Source: Solicoccozyma terricola (Eukaryota > Basidiomycota > Tremellomycetes > Filobasidiales > Piskurozymaceae). From it: DNA of 64,000 bases. Below the pieces are notes generated by a model that was given only the letters and a program-made list of their open reading frames with translations, made no database searches and had not been told where the DNA came from. The position numbers and the translations under genes are program-made. Below, one piece after another: positions 11,301-22,883 of the stretch. The stretch covers positions 1,893,933-1,957,932 of the forward strand of contig BCLD01000001.1 of assembly GCA_001600875.1 (NCBI GenBank), written 5' to 3'. Numbering within the stretch: the stretch's first letter is position 1; each line of letters opens with the position of its first letter.

Positions 11301-14300
11301 GTTGTCGCTTTCGAGGACGCTCCGTAGCCTGTCCTTTTCCCGTGCGAGACCTTCGATTTCCATCTGCAGCCTCTCGATCCTCGATGCAGCTTGTTTGGCA
11401 GCACTCTCCATCTCGCCATCCTTCTCTGCTACAATTTCCTCAAACTCGGCAGCATGCTGAGCCAGCCGACGTCCAAATTCTTGCTCATTTGCGGCTAGTC
11501 GTGCGGTAAGTTGCTCTACTTCCTCCATTTGCTCCACCTCCAGTGTACGCAACTCTGCAAGTTTCTCTGTGACCTCATTGCGTTGACGCAAGTGATCAAG
11601 GTCCTCCGACGTAAGCAAGTTCACCTTCGCCTTCAATTCAACGATGGCGGAATCCTTTTCGTCGACGAGCATTTCTAAGCCCTGTACCCTTTCCGTGAGA
11701 ATGAGGATCATTTCCTTCACCTCGGGCGGCATGTTGATGGTTTCGTCAAGGACACTTGTCGATCTAGCTGTCAACCCGGACATATCTCCTATCGACGTCT
11801 GCCCTGTGCTACGGAATGAGGGAGACCGGATCTCACCGCGGACTTGCGACAGTTCGTGGTGCATACCCGACGTCTCGATCCGAGACTGAAGGTCATCTAC
11901 GATTGCTTTGAGTTCCCTGTTCTCGGACTCCAGTACGCTGTTGACGCCTGACAGGTGCTTGGCAATTTTGACGGCATCGGCGTGGGTCTCTCCGCCTCCG
12001 ACGTCACTCGGCATAACACCAGGAACCGAGATGTTCCCCTTGAAGCGAGATGAGGTGCCCCGTCGGTCGGAGGTAAGATCGCTGGATGAGGCAACAGAGA
12101 CATACGACAGGTCTGCGGTGTTGTCAGCCTCCTGGAAGGACTGCCCGCCGCCTAGAGAGGGGCGAGACAGTTGCCCCACTATCGAGATTTCTGCTTCTGT
12201 GCTGGAGCTGCCAGTAGACAGACGGGCAGATCGACGCCCAACCATGGGCCTGTCGCGGGGTTTGCTTGTGGAATTGAGTATAGAGTGAACGAAGGACTTG
12301 CGATGGCTTTGTAATAACAGGGCTGGAGACTCCTTATCGGTGTTTGCCTTTGGTTTTGGTGTTTCCATGTTGAGTGAGTACGGCAGAGCTAGATTCTGCG
12401 TGGTTGAAGTGATGTCGCGCAAGGAAAATGATACAGGGCTTTGAGCAGGGGGGGTTGCCGTGAGGTCATGCGAATAATCTGTGCGACTCATTTGGCTTGG
12501 CGGTGTTTGAAACTGTCGCGACGGTGTAGAGACTCCTCTGGCCATGCCAGGAGTACTGAATTCTGAACGACTGATGTCTCTTGCTCTCGAGAGATCATGA
12601 GATTGCCTTGCTGGTGTCTTCCCGGCGTGTGCGACGAGAGCATTTGCCATCGAACTTTCGCCGCCGTAGCTAATGCTTTCTTCAAATGCGGACTTCTCGT
12701 CGCCTTCGTCAACGTCATCGAGGCTGGGCTTGATGGAAGATGGGGTGGCATAGACGCTTGGAGTAAAGGTTGGAGTTCTGGATAAGAGCAGCGCGTCGAC
12801 CGGTGCACGCTGAGCGGACTCTGGAGTGCTTGCGACCGAGGACTCATCGCTTGCGGAACCAGGATCTGATGACCTTGATAGGGATGGAATTCTGGGAATC
12901 CCGGTGAGATGTGCTGCGTCATCGTGGACTGGACGCTCCTCTTCCTGCGGATTCCAAGCTAGGCCCACGCCACTACCATTCGACTGACTCGAAGGTGACC
13001 CGGGGGAAGGTTGAGGTCTCGTTGCGACGCTAGGGGTAGGCGGGGAGGGGGTCTTCGGGGTTTTTGATCTGTAGCGACGACGGCGGTCGTCCACCCAGTT
13101 CGGAGCGGGCGATCCAAGGTCATTAGAACCATCACCTACACCGGCATCAATCTGAGGTGGGGCGGTCGTTATTAGAAGGCCTAGACGCGTGAAACATCAA
13201 AGAAATAACGAAAGCTCACCGAATCCTGAGAACCCTGATTTAAAGGAACCTCGAAATCTAGCACATCTTCGCGACCGATATGGTGGTCCTCATCATGCGT
13301 CGTACTACTTTCTGCGCTCTGGGCATCCACATATTCACTGGCTACGCTCCTTGCTGAAGGCGAGAACGTCTGCTCAGGCTGGGTCCACTCCTGCCGTTCC
13401 ACATCGTCTGCCAATTCCTGAACCATTCTACTGTGAGTATCTTGGCTGAGGTTGGGGATATCAAGTTCTCCAATGGAGCTTTGTTCCATTCTTGTGCCGG
13501 CGTGAATTGCGGTGATGTTTTGACTGGCTGACGCATCCAATTCGTGGGTGACATCGATACTCGAGTGGCCAGATCCATCGACGTCATCCGTCTCGTCGGG
13601 TCCCAGAGTTTCTCGACGTCTTCGACCGTTCTGCAGTCGATATGTCAGCGGGTTCTTGAGTGTCGAGCCTGAATTGCCGGTAGAGACGGAAGAATCGGCA
13701 CGCATAGATTTCCTGCCAAGAACGGTGCGGGAGGAGTTGGTGTACTGCTTCCTCTGGCTGAGACCATACGGATTGGGGGTCGATGTAATGGGTCCAACGT
13801 CGGCACCTGGGGAAGCCTTGCTGTTCTCATCCGTGTAACCAGACCCCTCTTCTCCGAGAGAGTTGCCAGCTAGGGAGAACGACTCGGAGAGTGGGGGCGG
13901 GAAGTGTTGCATGGAAGACGCGGATGAGGAGGACGAAGAGGCATGCGAAGTATTTGCGAGAGATCGATTGGGACGTGGGGTAGCGAGGGAGTGGTTCTTG
14001 TAGGGAGCGTGTATGGTTCGAGCGAGGGGAGTAGAAGGTACCTGAACATGCGGCATGCGATGGAGGTGGGGTCAGCAACAAATTGCTCGAGGTTGCACCC
14101 GTATGTACGACGTACCTGGTGACTGCGAGCACTCTCCCAGGGTGCGTCACTGACCGCGCTGTTGTCGTGGACGAGGGACCGCTCTTCGCTGTCCTCATCA
14201 CCGCCCTCGTCGTCCGAGGACAGTGGGATGTCGGGCAAGCTGGTGAGATTGTTCTCGTCGAGTTCGCGCTGGGAGATGCGACGCCGCAGAAGGGAGCGGT

Positions 14301-14394
14301 CGATGTCGACGGGATCCATCGCTGTGGGGGTGTTGAGGTTGGAGGTTGGAGGTTGGAGGGAAAGTGCAGAAGCATTGGCATGGTTTGTTGACAT
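8315..14394 (-). CDS. Pericentrin/Pcp1/Spc110-type spindle pole scaffold with C-terminal PACT domain
   Basis: A multi-exon gene for a protein of well over 1,500 residues, starting MSTNHANASALSL at 14394. The first third is low-complexity and Ser/Pro/Thr-rich. The middle (from about 12000 down to 8850) is nearly unbroken coiled coil. A short Cys motif, KCPGCEHRF, lies near 10030. The C-terminus joins three small exons: AQIRYLQAKFTREHMFRG, then QKQYLLCLLGKFRQT plus EQDTLAQIASMGYP, and lastly RLASDWQQTRSKGMC before the stop at 8315-8317. This is the PACT signature that targets pericentrin, AKAP450 and fungal Pcp1/PcpA proteins to centrosomes or spindle pole bodies. Splice joins checked by frame include 14116/14043, the intron near 13218-13166 and the SLID|QSWL junction near 10344-10293. 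Within the family, Pcp1 and Mto1-like relatives are hard to separate by eye. Confidence 0.85.
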
Positions 14395-14874
14395 CAGGGG
14401 GGGAGGGGGGTTACCCGGGACAATCACGTGACTGCATGGAATTTCCCTTGTATTACGTAATGATTGAATTTTCTTGCTTAATCACGTGATACTGCCGGTC
14501 CACCCCCGCTTAGAGTCACGTGATAACTCTCGGGAATTCCCTCTTGTATTACGTAATCGATCCCATTTCCCTCTTTGTCCCTTCCTGCGCTTTGCCCGAC
14601 CAGCCTCGCTCGTCACCGCCGTCGTCCCGCTCCAGTCCACCATATATCCACAGCAAACACACATCTCACATACCATCCCTCTCGGATCATCCTTCCACTT
14701 GGCTGTGTTCACCGAGTCTCGACATCCCCCGCCGACAGACCTCCGGGAAACCCCTTCAGTTGTTCCACAACAACCACCCACTCCAACCACGTCCCGGTCC
14801 ACCAACTCCTCCGGTCATTTATTCCTGGCACCCCCTTACAATCTCCTCCTCACGCTCCGTCTCGCTTAGCAGAG
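14395..14874. promoter_or_regulatory. Divergent promoter with duplicated TCACGTGA / TTACGTAA cassette
   Basis: The 480 bp between the PACT-domain gene (-) and the Sds3-like gene (+) carry three copies of the palindrome TCACGTGA (14424-14431, 14482-14489, 14516-14523) and two of the palindrome TTACGTAA (14453-14460, 14549-14556). The order E-box, GGAATT(T)CCC, CTTGTATTACGTAAT, then a T-rich end occurs twice, so a block of about 40-50 bp is duplicated. CACGTG is the core bound by bHLH factors such as Cbf1, and TTACGTAA is a Yap1/Pap1-type bZIP site; which factors act here is not known. The two genes probably share these elements. Confidence 0.7.
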
Positions 14875-17800
14875 ATGGAAAGCGTAGACTCGAACCCACT
14901 GGCCATCCCCAACACCCTCGAAAACAATATATTACTTGGCGGCGACGTTCCGATGGATTCACCAGCGAACGCAAACGGACCCGCCATATCTGACGTGGTC
15001 AAACTCGCTCGTAACGGCTCGTCATCTCCACTATCCAACGGCTTCTCCAGCCAGCTCTCAGACGGCTCTCAGGGTATGGTCGAGAACGTTGACGATGATG
15101 ATGATGACGACGACGACGACGAGGATGCTTCCGGGGAAGAAGATGACAATCAGGTCGCCAAGGAGGAGCGTCCCCGTCCTATCGCGACCGAGGACCTGGA
15201 CGGTGACGAAGACGCCGAAGGAGAGGTTGATGATGATGCTACCAGTAGCACTATCCCCCTTACACCCGAAGCGACCACTCCTGAAGCTGAAGCAGAAGGT
15301 GAGGATGACGTCGCAAACAATATTCCCTTCAGTCAACAAACGGCGGTCATGGCGAAAGACCGTATCGGCTCCGGTTCCGAGCTCACGAGCGAGGACGAGG
15401 ATCCAGAAGACGACGATGATGATGCTTCGATGGACGGAACGTCTGATGAAGATGTTGAAGACGATCAAGCAAATTTTGGTATCGAGTAGGTGGTCAATTT
15501 TCCTTTTCCCGCCAGAACCTCGCCTGAGCTTTCAAATTGACGAAGATCTTTTCATCTTGACAGCTCTCTTGACGCTCACGTCGACGTCGAGATGGAAACT
15601 CCAAGATCCACCGCGTCTCCCACACCTCAGTCTATTCCTCCTCCGACAACCTCAAAAAGTCCCTCTACCTCCAACCTTCCGCTCAAGCCACGCAAGCCGA
15701 GCATCATGGCGTCGTCCTTCAAACCTCCTGTCATGGATAGTCGGCTTACTGGCGTGAACGAAGAAGAAGACGAGGAATCAGATTTGAGTGACAATGAAAC
15801 CGATGGCGGGAAGAAGTCTGACAAGAACGCCATAAGTATCAATGCAGGCAAACAGCCCAGCATGGCCGATGACGACGACGATGATCTCAGCGAGGTGGAA
15901 GAGGAAGAGGCTAAAGGCGACGAGCGCAACGAGGGCGACGACGGGTTGACAGCTAGGAAGCTTTCCTCGGCTTCCAAGGCAAAAATCGATGAAGCAATTA
16001 CCATGGACGGCGACGGTGACAACAGTGACATGGATGACAATGAAGGTGGGTGGTTTCTGTTGTTGACGAAGTGAGGTGAAGTAGGACTCTGACCCTGTTT
16101 GAACCGGTTTAAAAATTGCAGCTCCCAACGGCGCACGATCCGGTTCTGCTTCCCCATCCAAAGCATCTGGCATCGCTACGCCGCCCCCGACAGGAATCAA
16201 CGCTCCTTCTTACCACCTCCGTGGCGATCCTTTCAACCAGTCCATCGCTCCATCAGCTCCAACAGCAGAAGCTCTTGGCGCCTTAGTTGCAATCGAAATC
16301 AAGTTTGCACAGTTGCGAGATCAGCTGTTCATCGAACGGATGAACGAGTTTGCTCAGGAGGAGGCTGTCATTGTGAAAGGTTAGTATACACTGATCCAGA
16401 GATTTGGCTACGTGCTGATGGGTCTACCCGGCAGGTGAACACCCTTCTGTTCGCTACCTCCACAATATCCTCGAAGAACGCAAGAACAATCTTCTCAGAC
16501 TCGCGGAGCTCCGACTCAAGCAAACTGAGCTGGAGATCAATCGAGTCCGCATAGCGGACAGAAAAGCGGTGGTTTCATGGTGGACTGTAGGTGTCATTAG
16601 ATCGCTTTCAGTACTTGAGGAATTTCTCCTGACCATCATACATGTGTGCAGGATGCGAGGGAGACTCTCTACACGGAGCACTACGAGCAAAACGCACGCA
16701 AGAAGAGAAAGATTGAGAAAGACAAGCTGGAGCTCGATAGTGGCAAGCCTTGTGAGTAGATCAGAGCGGTTTGACACCCGTAGACATGTCTGACCACCAC
16801 ACATCACAGCCATCCCCGTCACACCGAAACCTCTTCCGTCAAAAGATGCTCTGGTCGCCGAGAGGATTATGCGAGGATATGACTGGACTCGAGGTCCTGT
16901 CATCGCTGGAGGTCTGCCCGGGTCCGAGGCCAACGAAGATTTGGCGAGGATGGGAGTGAGTGTTGCGCTACTGGGCATCCAGGGTTTCATCGACGACGAT
17001 CTAAACCTAATACCTTGCCATAACCGCAGCTTCGTCGTCCACCCGTCATCTACCAGCAAATGCAACAGCCACAGCACCACTACGGAATGGCTCCACAGCC
17101 GCAGATGGCGTACATGGATGCTCCACCTAGTCGACAAGTCGCTCAAAGTCAGATGGGTGGCGCTTATCACTCCAACGAGGACATGGGGGTGATGGAGAAT
17201 TCCAACGGCATTATTTACGATTCCATGGGTCGCATCACCAATGGCCATCATCACCATCACCATCACCACACAGGACCTTCTCAAGCACCCTCATCCTCCG
17301 TTGCAGCTGTTCCAGCATCAGCTGCATCGGCCCAACAGCCCTCTCATGGCGGAGTACCAATCTTGGGCCGCCCTCGATATGGCCACGCTGCAACAGGAGT
17401 ACATGTAAATCCTCCAGCGGCTCCGCGCCGAGAAGGCAGGACGGTCCCCACGTCGACGCTTGACCCGTTCGATCCGAGCCGTCGGCGAGAACGGGAACGA
17501 GAGGATTATGGAAGCTCTGGGAAGAGCAGAAGAATGGAGGCGAATGGCGGTAGTTTGCACGAACTGGATGAAGCAGCAGCAAAGAGACGCAAGGTAACCG
17601 ACGGGATGGGTAATGGATCTGGTGGCCGACACTATGGCCAATACGGGTCAGGTGCCGATTATGGAGCAAGTGCGGGTGGGGGAACGTCTCGCAGCATGTT
17701 GGATGCCAAGGTTGGCGCAGACGCGACGCGGCGAAGCGACCCGTCGTCCAGGCCAAATCCACAGCATCCAGCGAGCAGCATGGCGAACGGACCAACTTAT

Positions 17801-18016
17801 GGATCCTCTCTATCGAACGGGCCTGTGTCAAGCTTTGGATTGAGTGGACAACCACCGAGGTGGCCCTTCGGGTTGTACTCGAGCAGTCCCAGCGGAGGAT
17901 CTGCAGCGGCTGGCGCTGCAGGACCGAACGGGATGAACGGGATGAGGATGGCCGATCCCGTTGGTGGGCGGAGTGGAAGGATGATGGGTAGTCTCGGTGG
18001 TGGAATGAGGGAGTGA
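14875..18016 (+). CDS. Sds3/Dep1-family subunit of the Rpd3L/Sin3 histone deacetylase complex
   Basis: The start is MESVDSNPLAIPNTLENN at 14875. The N-terminal half is very acidic (a run of ten Asp near residue 70 and many DE clusters), like Dep1. After introns at about 15487-15562, 16045-16121 and further on, the conserved domain reads ALVAIEIKFAQLRDQLFIER, then MNEFAQEEAVIVKGEHP and NILEERKNNLLRLAELRLKQ, which is the Sds3-like helical domain that holds the deacetylase complex together on Sin3. Shortly after comes a basic KKRKIEKDKLEL stretch. The C-terminal third is low-complexity, rich in Gly, Ser, Gln and Met, and contains a natural run of eight His at about 17243-17268. The stop is TGA at 18014-18016. 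Acting in nuclear chromatin is inferred from the family. Confidence 0.85.
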
Positions 18017-18478
18017 GGTGGTGGTGGGTGGAGGTGATATATAATGTATAGTATACATGGCTGTTACGCCCCTGGGAATTAATTGTCACGTGATCGTATG
18101 GTTCCATCTATGTCGCGCCGGATCAACTACCAGTCAGCATCGACCAGCGGCAGTCGACCAGACAGCATCCAAGACTCCACTACTCGCAGCTTGCTGGACA
18201 CTCCTCCGGCATTCTCATCTGGTGTTGGTCCACCGCTGCGTTGACCATCCAATTCGGCATCCCCGCCTCGCTCCGGCTGAAGGAAATATCTACCATCTAC
18301 ACTGAAGATCGCGTCGCATGGACAACTCGGTTTGGCATATGCAGCCACTCAGCGTCCTTCGTCCTTTTTCAGCTAGAATCCGCTGAACAGGTTGGTTGGA
18401 TCTTGGACCAATACATCCGGCCATTGCCTTGACTTACACCGCTTGATACGGATACGATCATTCCTTTTGCAGCTCAAC
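18017..18478. promoter_or_regulatory. Intergenic region with one TCACGTGA E-box
   Basis: This stretch separates the Sds3-like gene from the kinase gene, both on +. A single TCACGTGA palindrome lies at 18086-18093. A TTCCTTTTGCAG sequence ends 7 bases before the kinase ATG and could be the acceptor of an intron in the 5' leader. No gene is seen. Confidence 0.4.
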
Positions 18479-21400
18479 ATGCCGTTAGCTCCTCATCGGC
18501 GTGTCCAGCGTCCCTTCCAGGCAATAGCATATGCTTCTCCCCTAAAGACCGCTCGCCGTGGCTCCTCTCGACCTGCAAAGCGACAAAAAATTGACATTTC
18601 CCCCCCAAAAGCCCCATCCGAGGTATCACAGAGCAGCAGCTATGGGGATGAAAACGATCCAATCATACTGTCCGATTCCGCCTCGGATAGTGAGGATCGG
18701 GTGCGTCCGTTGGAATCTGATCATGGAACTGCCATGTTGAACCGCGGCAAGGCGAATCGAAGCAAGGACGTGAAGGGCAAAGGCGTGGAACTTCGTCTCA
18801 AGAAGCAAAAAAGTCGCAACTTCGCACAGCATGCAGTCTCACCTCGCAAACGAAAGAGAGACGTTTGGGACGAACAAGGGGCTGACGTCGACGTCGAAGC
18901 GCACCCGGATGATGATGACGATTTTGAAAGTTACGACGGGTCAAGCAGTGTGCGCAGTCTGCAAGACGACGCGATTGACGATGCCGAGCTTGAGCCGGTT
19001 TTCATGAAGGATGGTGGGTTGTACTCGGGTGATTCGCTAGTATCGTGCTTACGACTTGACCTTCAGATGACGATTTCATGCTTCATCAAGCACCGCGCAA
19101 TCAGCTCAATCGCTTGCGAAAGGCAGAACTCGTTCGCCTTTGGAAAGTTGCTGGAATCTGGGAAGGAGACACGGAGAGTGTCGAGAGTGAGAGTATGGCA
19201 GATGAGCAGGAGGACTATCGTAAATCTCAGTTGATCGAGGGCATATTAGAAGCTGTAAGTGGTAGTCTCTCTTGTGCAGATATTCAATTTGGTGATTTTG
19301 ACCTGTTTCTTTACAAAAATAGCGCAACTCTTCGTCTTCATATAATCAGGGCAAACCGGTCTTGACACCGTCCCACAACAAGTTAGCGGGAATGCGACAC
19401 CTCTCCTCCACCACAAATTCCGAAAGCTATACTACGCCGCAACCAAGCACCGATGAAGAGCAGGACGACCCAGCCGACGGTCGGAAAAATCTGGCGTTGC
19501 GTTCTCGCAATGATGGCTCTTGCGACACAGGCAAGGAGAACGGACATGGGCAGCACAGTAGCAAAGCACGATATACATCGGCGACGCCTCGGAATCGCCG
19601 AGCAAGATTCAGGGAGAGTGTACAAAGCCCCCCAGAAACGTCTCTTGGAAGGTAAGCGTGCGAGATGGGTAGGCTTCGTCCTTCCAACAGACTAAATATA
19701 AATGTCAATTGGGGTTATGTTCGCAGACAAAGAAATCGCCGGGCATCATTCGCTTCTTCAGGCGCTTCCTCGAATCAACAATACAGCCGCTCGCCATCCG
19801 TTTCCCGCTTACGATCGGGGGCCGCAGTCAGAAACCATGCTCAGCGACGGCGAGCAGTTTCCTTTGCAGCAACGAAGGAAGCTATCCAGACCGAAGATGC
19901 AGAAATGATTGAATGGGATGAAGCTGCTGTCGAGGACGCTTCCGAAAGCGGCGAGGATGCTTCCCGTCAATCCGAATGCTCTCTCACACCGAAGACCCAT
20001 CGTCGCAGACGCAATGCAGGAGCAGATGCAGACGACGAACGGGAGGGTGAGATACCGAAGAGACGCGGTTTGAGCAATCTCAGCTCTGCGCAGCGCCACA
20101 CGCCTGCAAGGAAGGCAAAGAAGAGGGCAATGAAAGCGATCAAGGCGGTGGAGGATGGCGACAGCGACGACGTGGAAATGGAGGAAGATATTGATCAAGA
20201 TGTGGTTGACTCCGAGGAGTCCGAAGATGGTTTGTGTCGCTGTTCGTTGCGGTTTCCGAACACGGGCTGCTGATATCAGAAACTTCCCAGATCCTACACC
20301 CAAGCATCCTTTGCCGATGACCCGAGCTCGACGAAATTCGCATCTAGCAACGGTCACCTTGCAAACGCCCACCAGCCGTCGACAACGGCATCCACGCGAT
20401 GCCCCGCAAGTCCCTTCACCTTCCACTGAGGAGGACGGTGAGGAGGAAAGGACTGATGAGGAGGCCGAGGACGACGATGAAGCCGTGGGTGATGAATCCG
20501 TAGAAATCGAGAGCCCGACGCGGTCTCGCAACGGCAAAGCGGCACCTCTCAGAAGATTACGGAGCCAAGCCAGACATGACACTCTTCTTGGAACCGGCAG
20601 CCTGGAGATGCGGCTAGAAGACATGGATCTCGAAGAGGATATTGATGATGTGGTTATCACTGCCTCGGATGACGATGTCGAGATGGCGGACCAGGTCTCG
20701 GATGCTCAGCGTGAGCTCAGCTCGGACGCTCCAGATGTCTCTTTCGTAGGCGAAACCGAAGACGAAGATGGTGGCGATGAAGCTGGGGAAGATGGTTGGT
20801 CCTGGACAGTCCTTCCTGCGCCGCTTGAACGCTGACAACCTTGTCGTCTGCATGACCAGATCTCAGTCTGGCAAATGCGACGCCAGCCACATTGATTCGA
20901 CTCCGCAAAGCTGATTTGATGCAGATGTGCGAGAGTCGTGATTTGTGTACGGACGGAACCAAGCAACAGCTTGTCGAGGCTTTGATGGAATGGGTGGGTG
21001 GCATTTCATTTGGTCCACGTTTGGGATCTCTCTGACGTCTAGTCCTCGAAAGCACGAAGCAACCGCAAAGGAATCGCCAGCACCTTCCTCTGCGTCCACG
21101 ACAAAACCTCAGTCAGGCCAACCCACTACGTCGGCTATTGTTGGAGATGCAGGCAACTCGGCGGCCACGGCTATACCAGTGCTTTTGCGCGAGCACATAC
21201 ATGCAACCGATCCTGCCACCCCGCCGCTCTCGGGGCCAGAGGCAGCCGAGGGAGGGGACGCCGACGTTGTTCTCGATCTGGAAGAGCTGGGTCTGATCGA
21301 CAAGGAGATTCCGGCATCTCAAATAACGAAAGGAGACAAAATCGGTAGCGGAGGTTACAAGGAGTGAGTAAGGAGACAAAAGGCGCATGAAAGACTCCTG

Positions 21401-22642
21401 CTGACGCACTATGTCCCTAACGCCCTGCAGCGTGTACATAGGGAAGCTTCGGGGTCGAGCAAAGGTCGCTATTTGCGAATTTCGAGACGAAATGAGTGAT
21501 AGTAAGCGACCGAGCGATGGCTGAGGCATCTCTCTAGGTAGCTTACCTGAGGGCTTTGCACAGTGGACATACGAGAACTCAAGCTTCTGGCGGAATTTAA
21601 TCATCCGAACATCGTCCGCTTGGTGAGTTTGGATTCGATCGGTCTACAGTATGGAGCCTTATCGCTCTCCCTGTAACAGCTTGGTGTTGCCATCCCGGAC
21701 AAGTCAACTGGGACACCTTGCATGGTCATCACTGAGCTGTGCGAAAATGGCGACCTCTTCGACTACATAGTGAGCTTGTCGATCTCAATTTCGAAATCGT
21801 CATCATCTTTCTGATTCTGCCCGAGCGGTGAACAGCGAAACGTTCCGGCTCCCAGCTTCGCGAAAGTTGTGAGTGGTATTGGATCCTCTTCTCGCCCATG
21901 AATCCCCTTTTTAACAGACTTGCGTTAACAAATCAGCTCAAACTCATGATCAACATCGCTGAGGGCCTGGAGTACTTGCATGAGCGGAAACCTCGCGTCA
22001 TACACCGCGACGTGAGTAAGATGGTGTGAGATAGCATCGCACATGTGCTGAAGGTCTTGCTTCCCAAAGTGTAAATCGACTAATATCCTAATCAACCGAC
22101 GAGGTGTTGCCAAAGTTGGGGATTTTGGTCTTGCTCGAGTCAAGTCTACGACTCGGTCGGTCATTCGCAGTTTGGTTGGTACCGTCAATTGGCAGGCACC
22201 AGAGTTGTGGCATCCGAAGCCACGGTATGACTACAAGGTGGATGTGTACAGTTGCGCCATGGTGTATTGGGAGATGCTCAATGGCTGGATTAGTGAGAAG
22301 GTTAGTGCACAGCCTGCGTTCCTCTAGAACGAGTGACTGACGAATGCCCTTGATGCATGGCAGAAAACTTATCCTTGGGAAGGACGCAATGAGCATTGGA
22401 TTTATGACGCCGTTGGCACCAAGAAGCAGAGGTGAGCTTTCAGGGCAACAGCTTTTGTCAGGTACTACTGCTGATATTTTCCCGTGTCAAGACCGCCTGT
22501 TGCGAATCTCCGCAAACATTGGGGCACCGACGTCGTTGACCTAACGGAACGGATGTGGAATCATGACCCTGCCGAACGACCCACCATGACCGACGTCATC
22601 GATGATCTCAAAGCCATCTTGGACAACTCGTCGAAGTCCTAG
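18479..22642 (+). CDS. SAP-motif protein kinase (TKL-like) with WNK-type lysine placement
   Basis: A multi-exon gene of roughly 1,000 codons, starting MPLAPHRRVQRPFQAIAY. The long N-terminal part is basic and acidic low complexity with nuclear-localisation-like stretches (SRPAKRQKI, SPRKRKRD). It carries two SAP-like helix-loop-helix motifs, one around NQLNRLRKAELVRLWKVAGI (from about 19087) and one around TLIRLRKADLMQMCESRDL (from about 20889), which suggests DNA or chromatin binding. The C-terminus is a protein kinase: GSGGYKDVY loop, VAICEF in beta-3, HPNIVRL, VIHRD joined by splicing to CKSTNILI, GDFGLARVK, NWQAPEL and DVYSCAMVYWEML. The usual beta-3 lysine (VAxK) is a Cys (TGC at 21474-21476) and a Lys (21359-21361) sits in the glycine-rich strand, as in WNK kinases. 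HRD, DFG and APE are intact, so activity is likely. Substrates are unknown. Confidence 0.8.
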
Positions 22643-22883
22643 CACCAATCTCGAACACACGTCGCCCTAACCTCTCCACAAACCAAGCATGAACGCGACG
22701 ACCCACACACACACTGCAGCATATCACGAAACCATTTCACCAAGAGCTGGGTCCGCTTCCCTCATTCTTCGCCTGTACGAAGCAAATGTATCGTTGCACA
22801 AGCACCTGTTTCCTATTACACCCGGCATCTTTTCATAGCGGATGGCTGTCGCTATCATATATTCATTCATCCTGCAATTTAAT

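Noticed and set aside
10354..12288. Long open frames on + opposite the PACT-domain gene
   Set aside because: They are antisense shadows of a long Glu/Ser-rich coiled-coil exon; their composition (Ser/Cys/Arg-rich) is typical of such shadows.
14482..14993. Open frames over the leader of the Sds3-like gene
   Set aside because: They overlap the promoter and read another frame than the conserved Sds3 protein, which starts cleanly at 14875.
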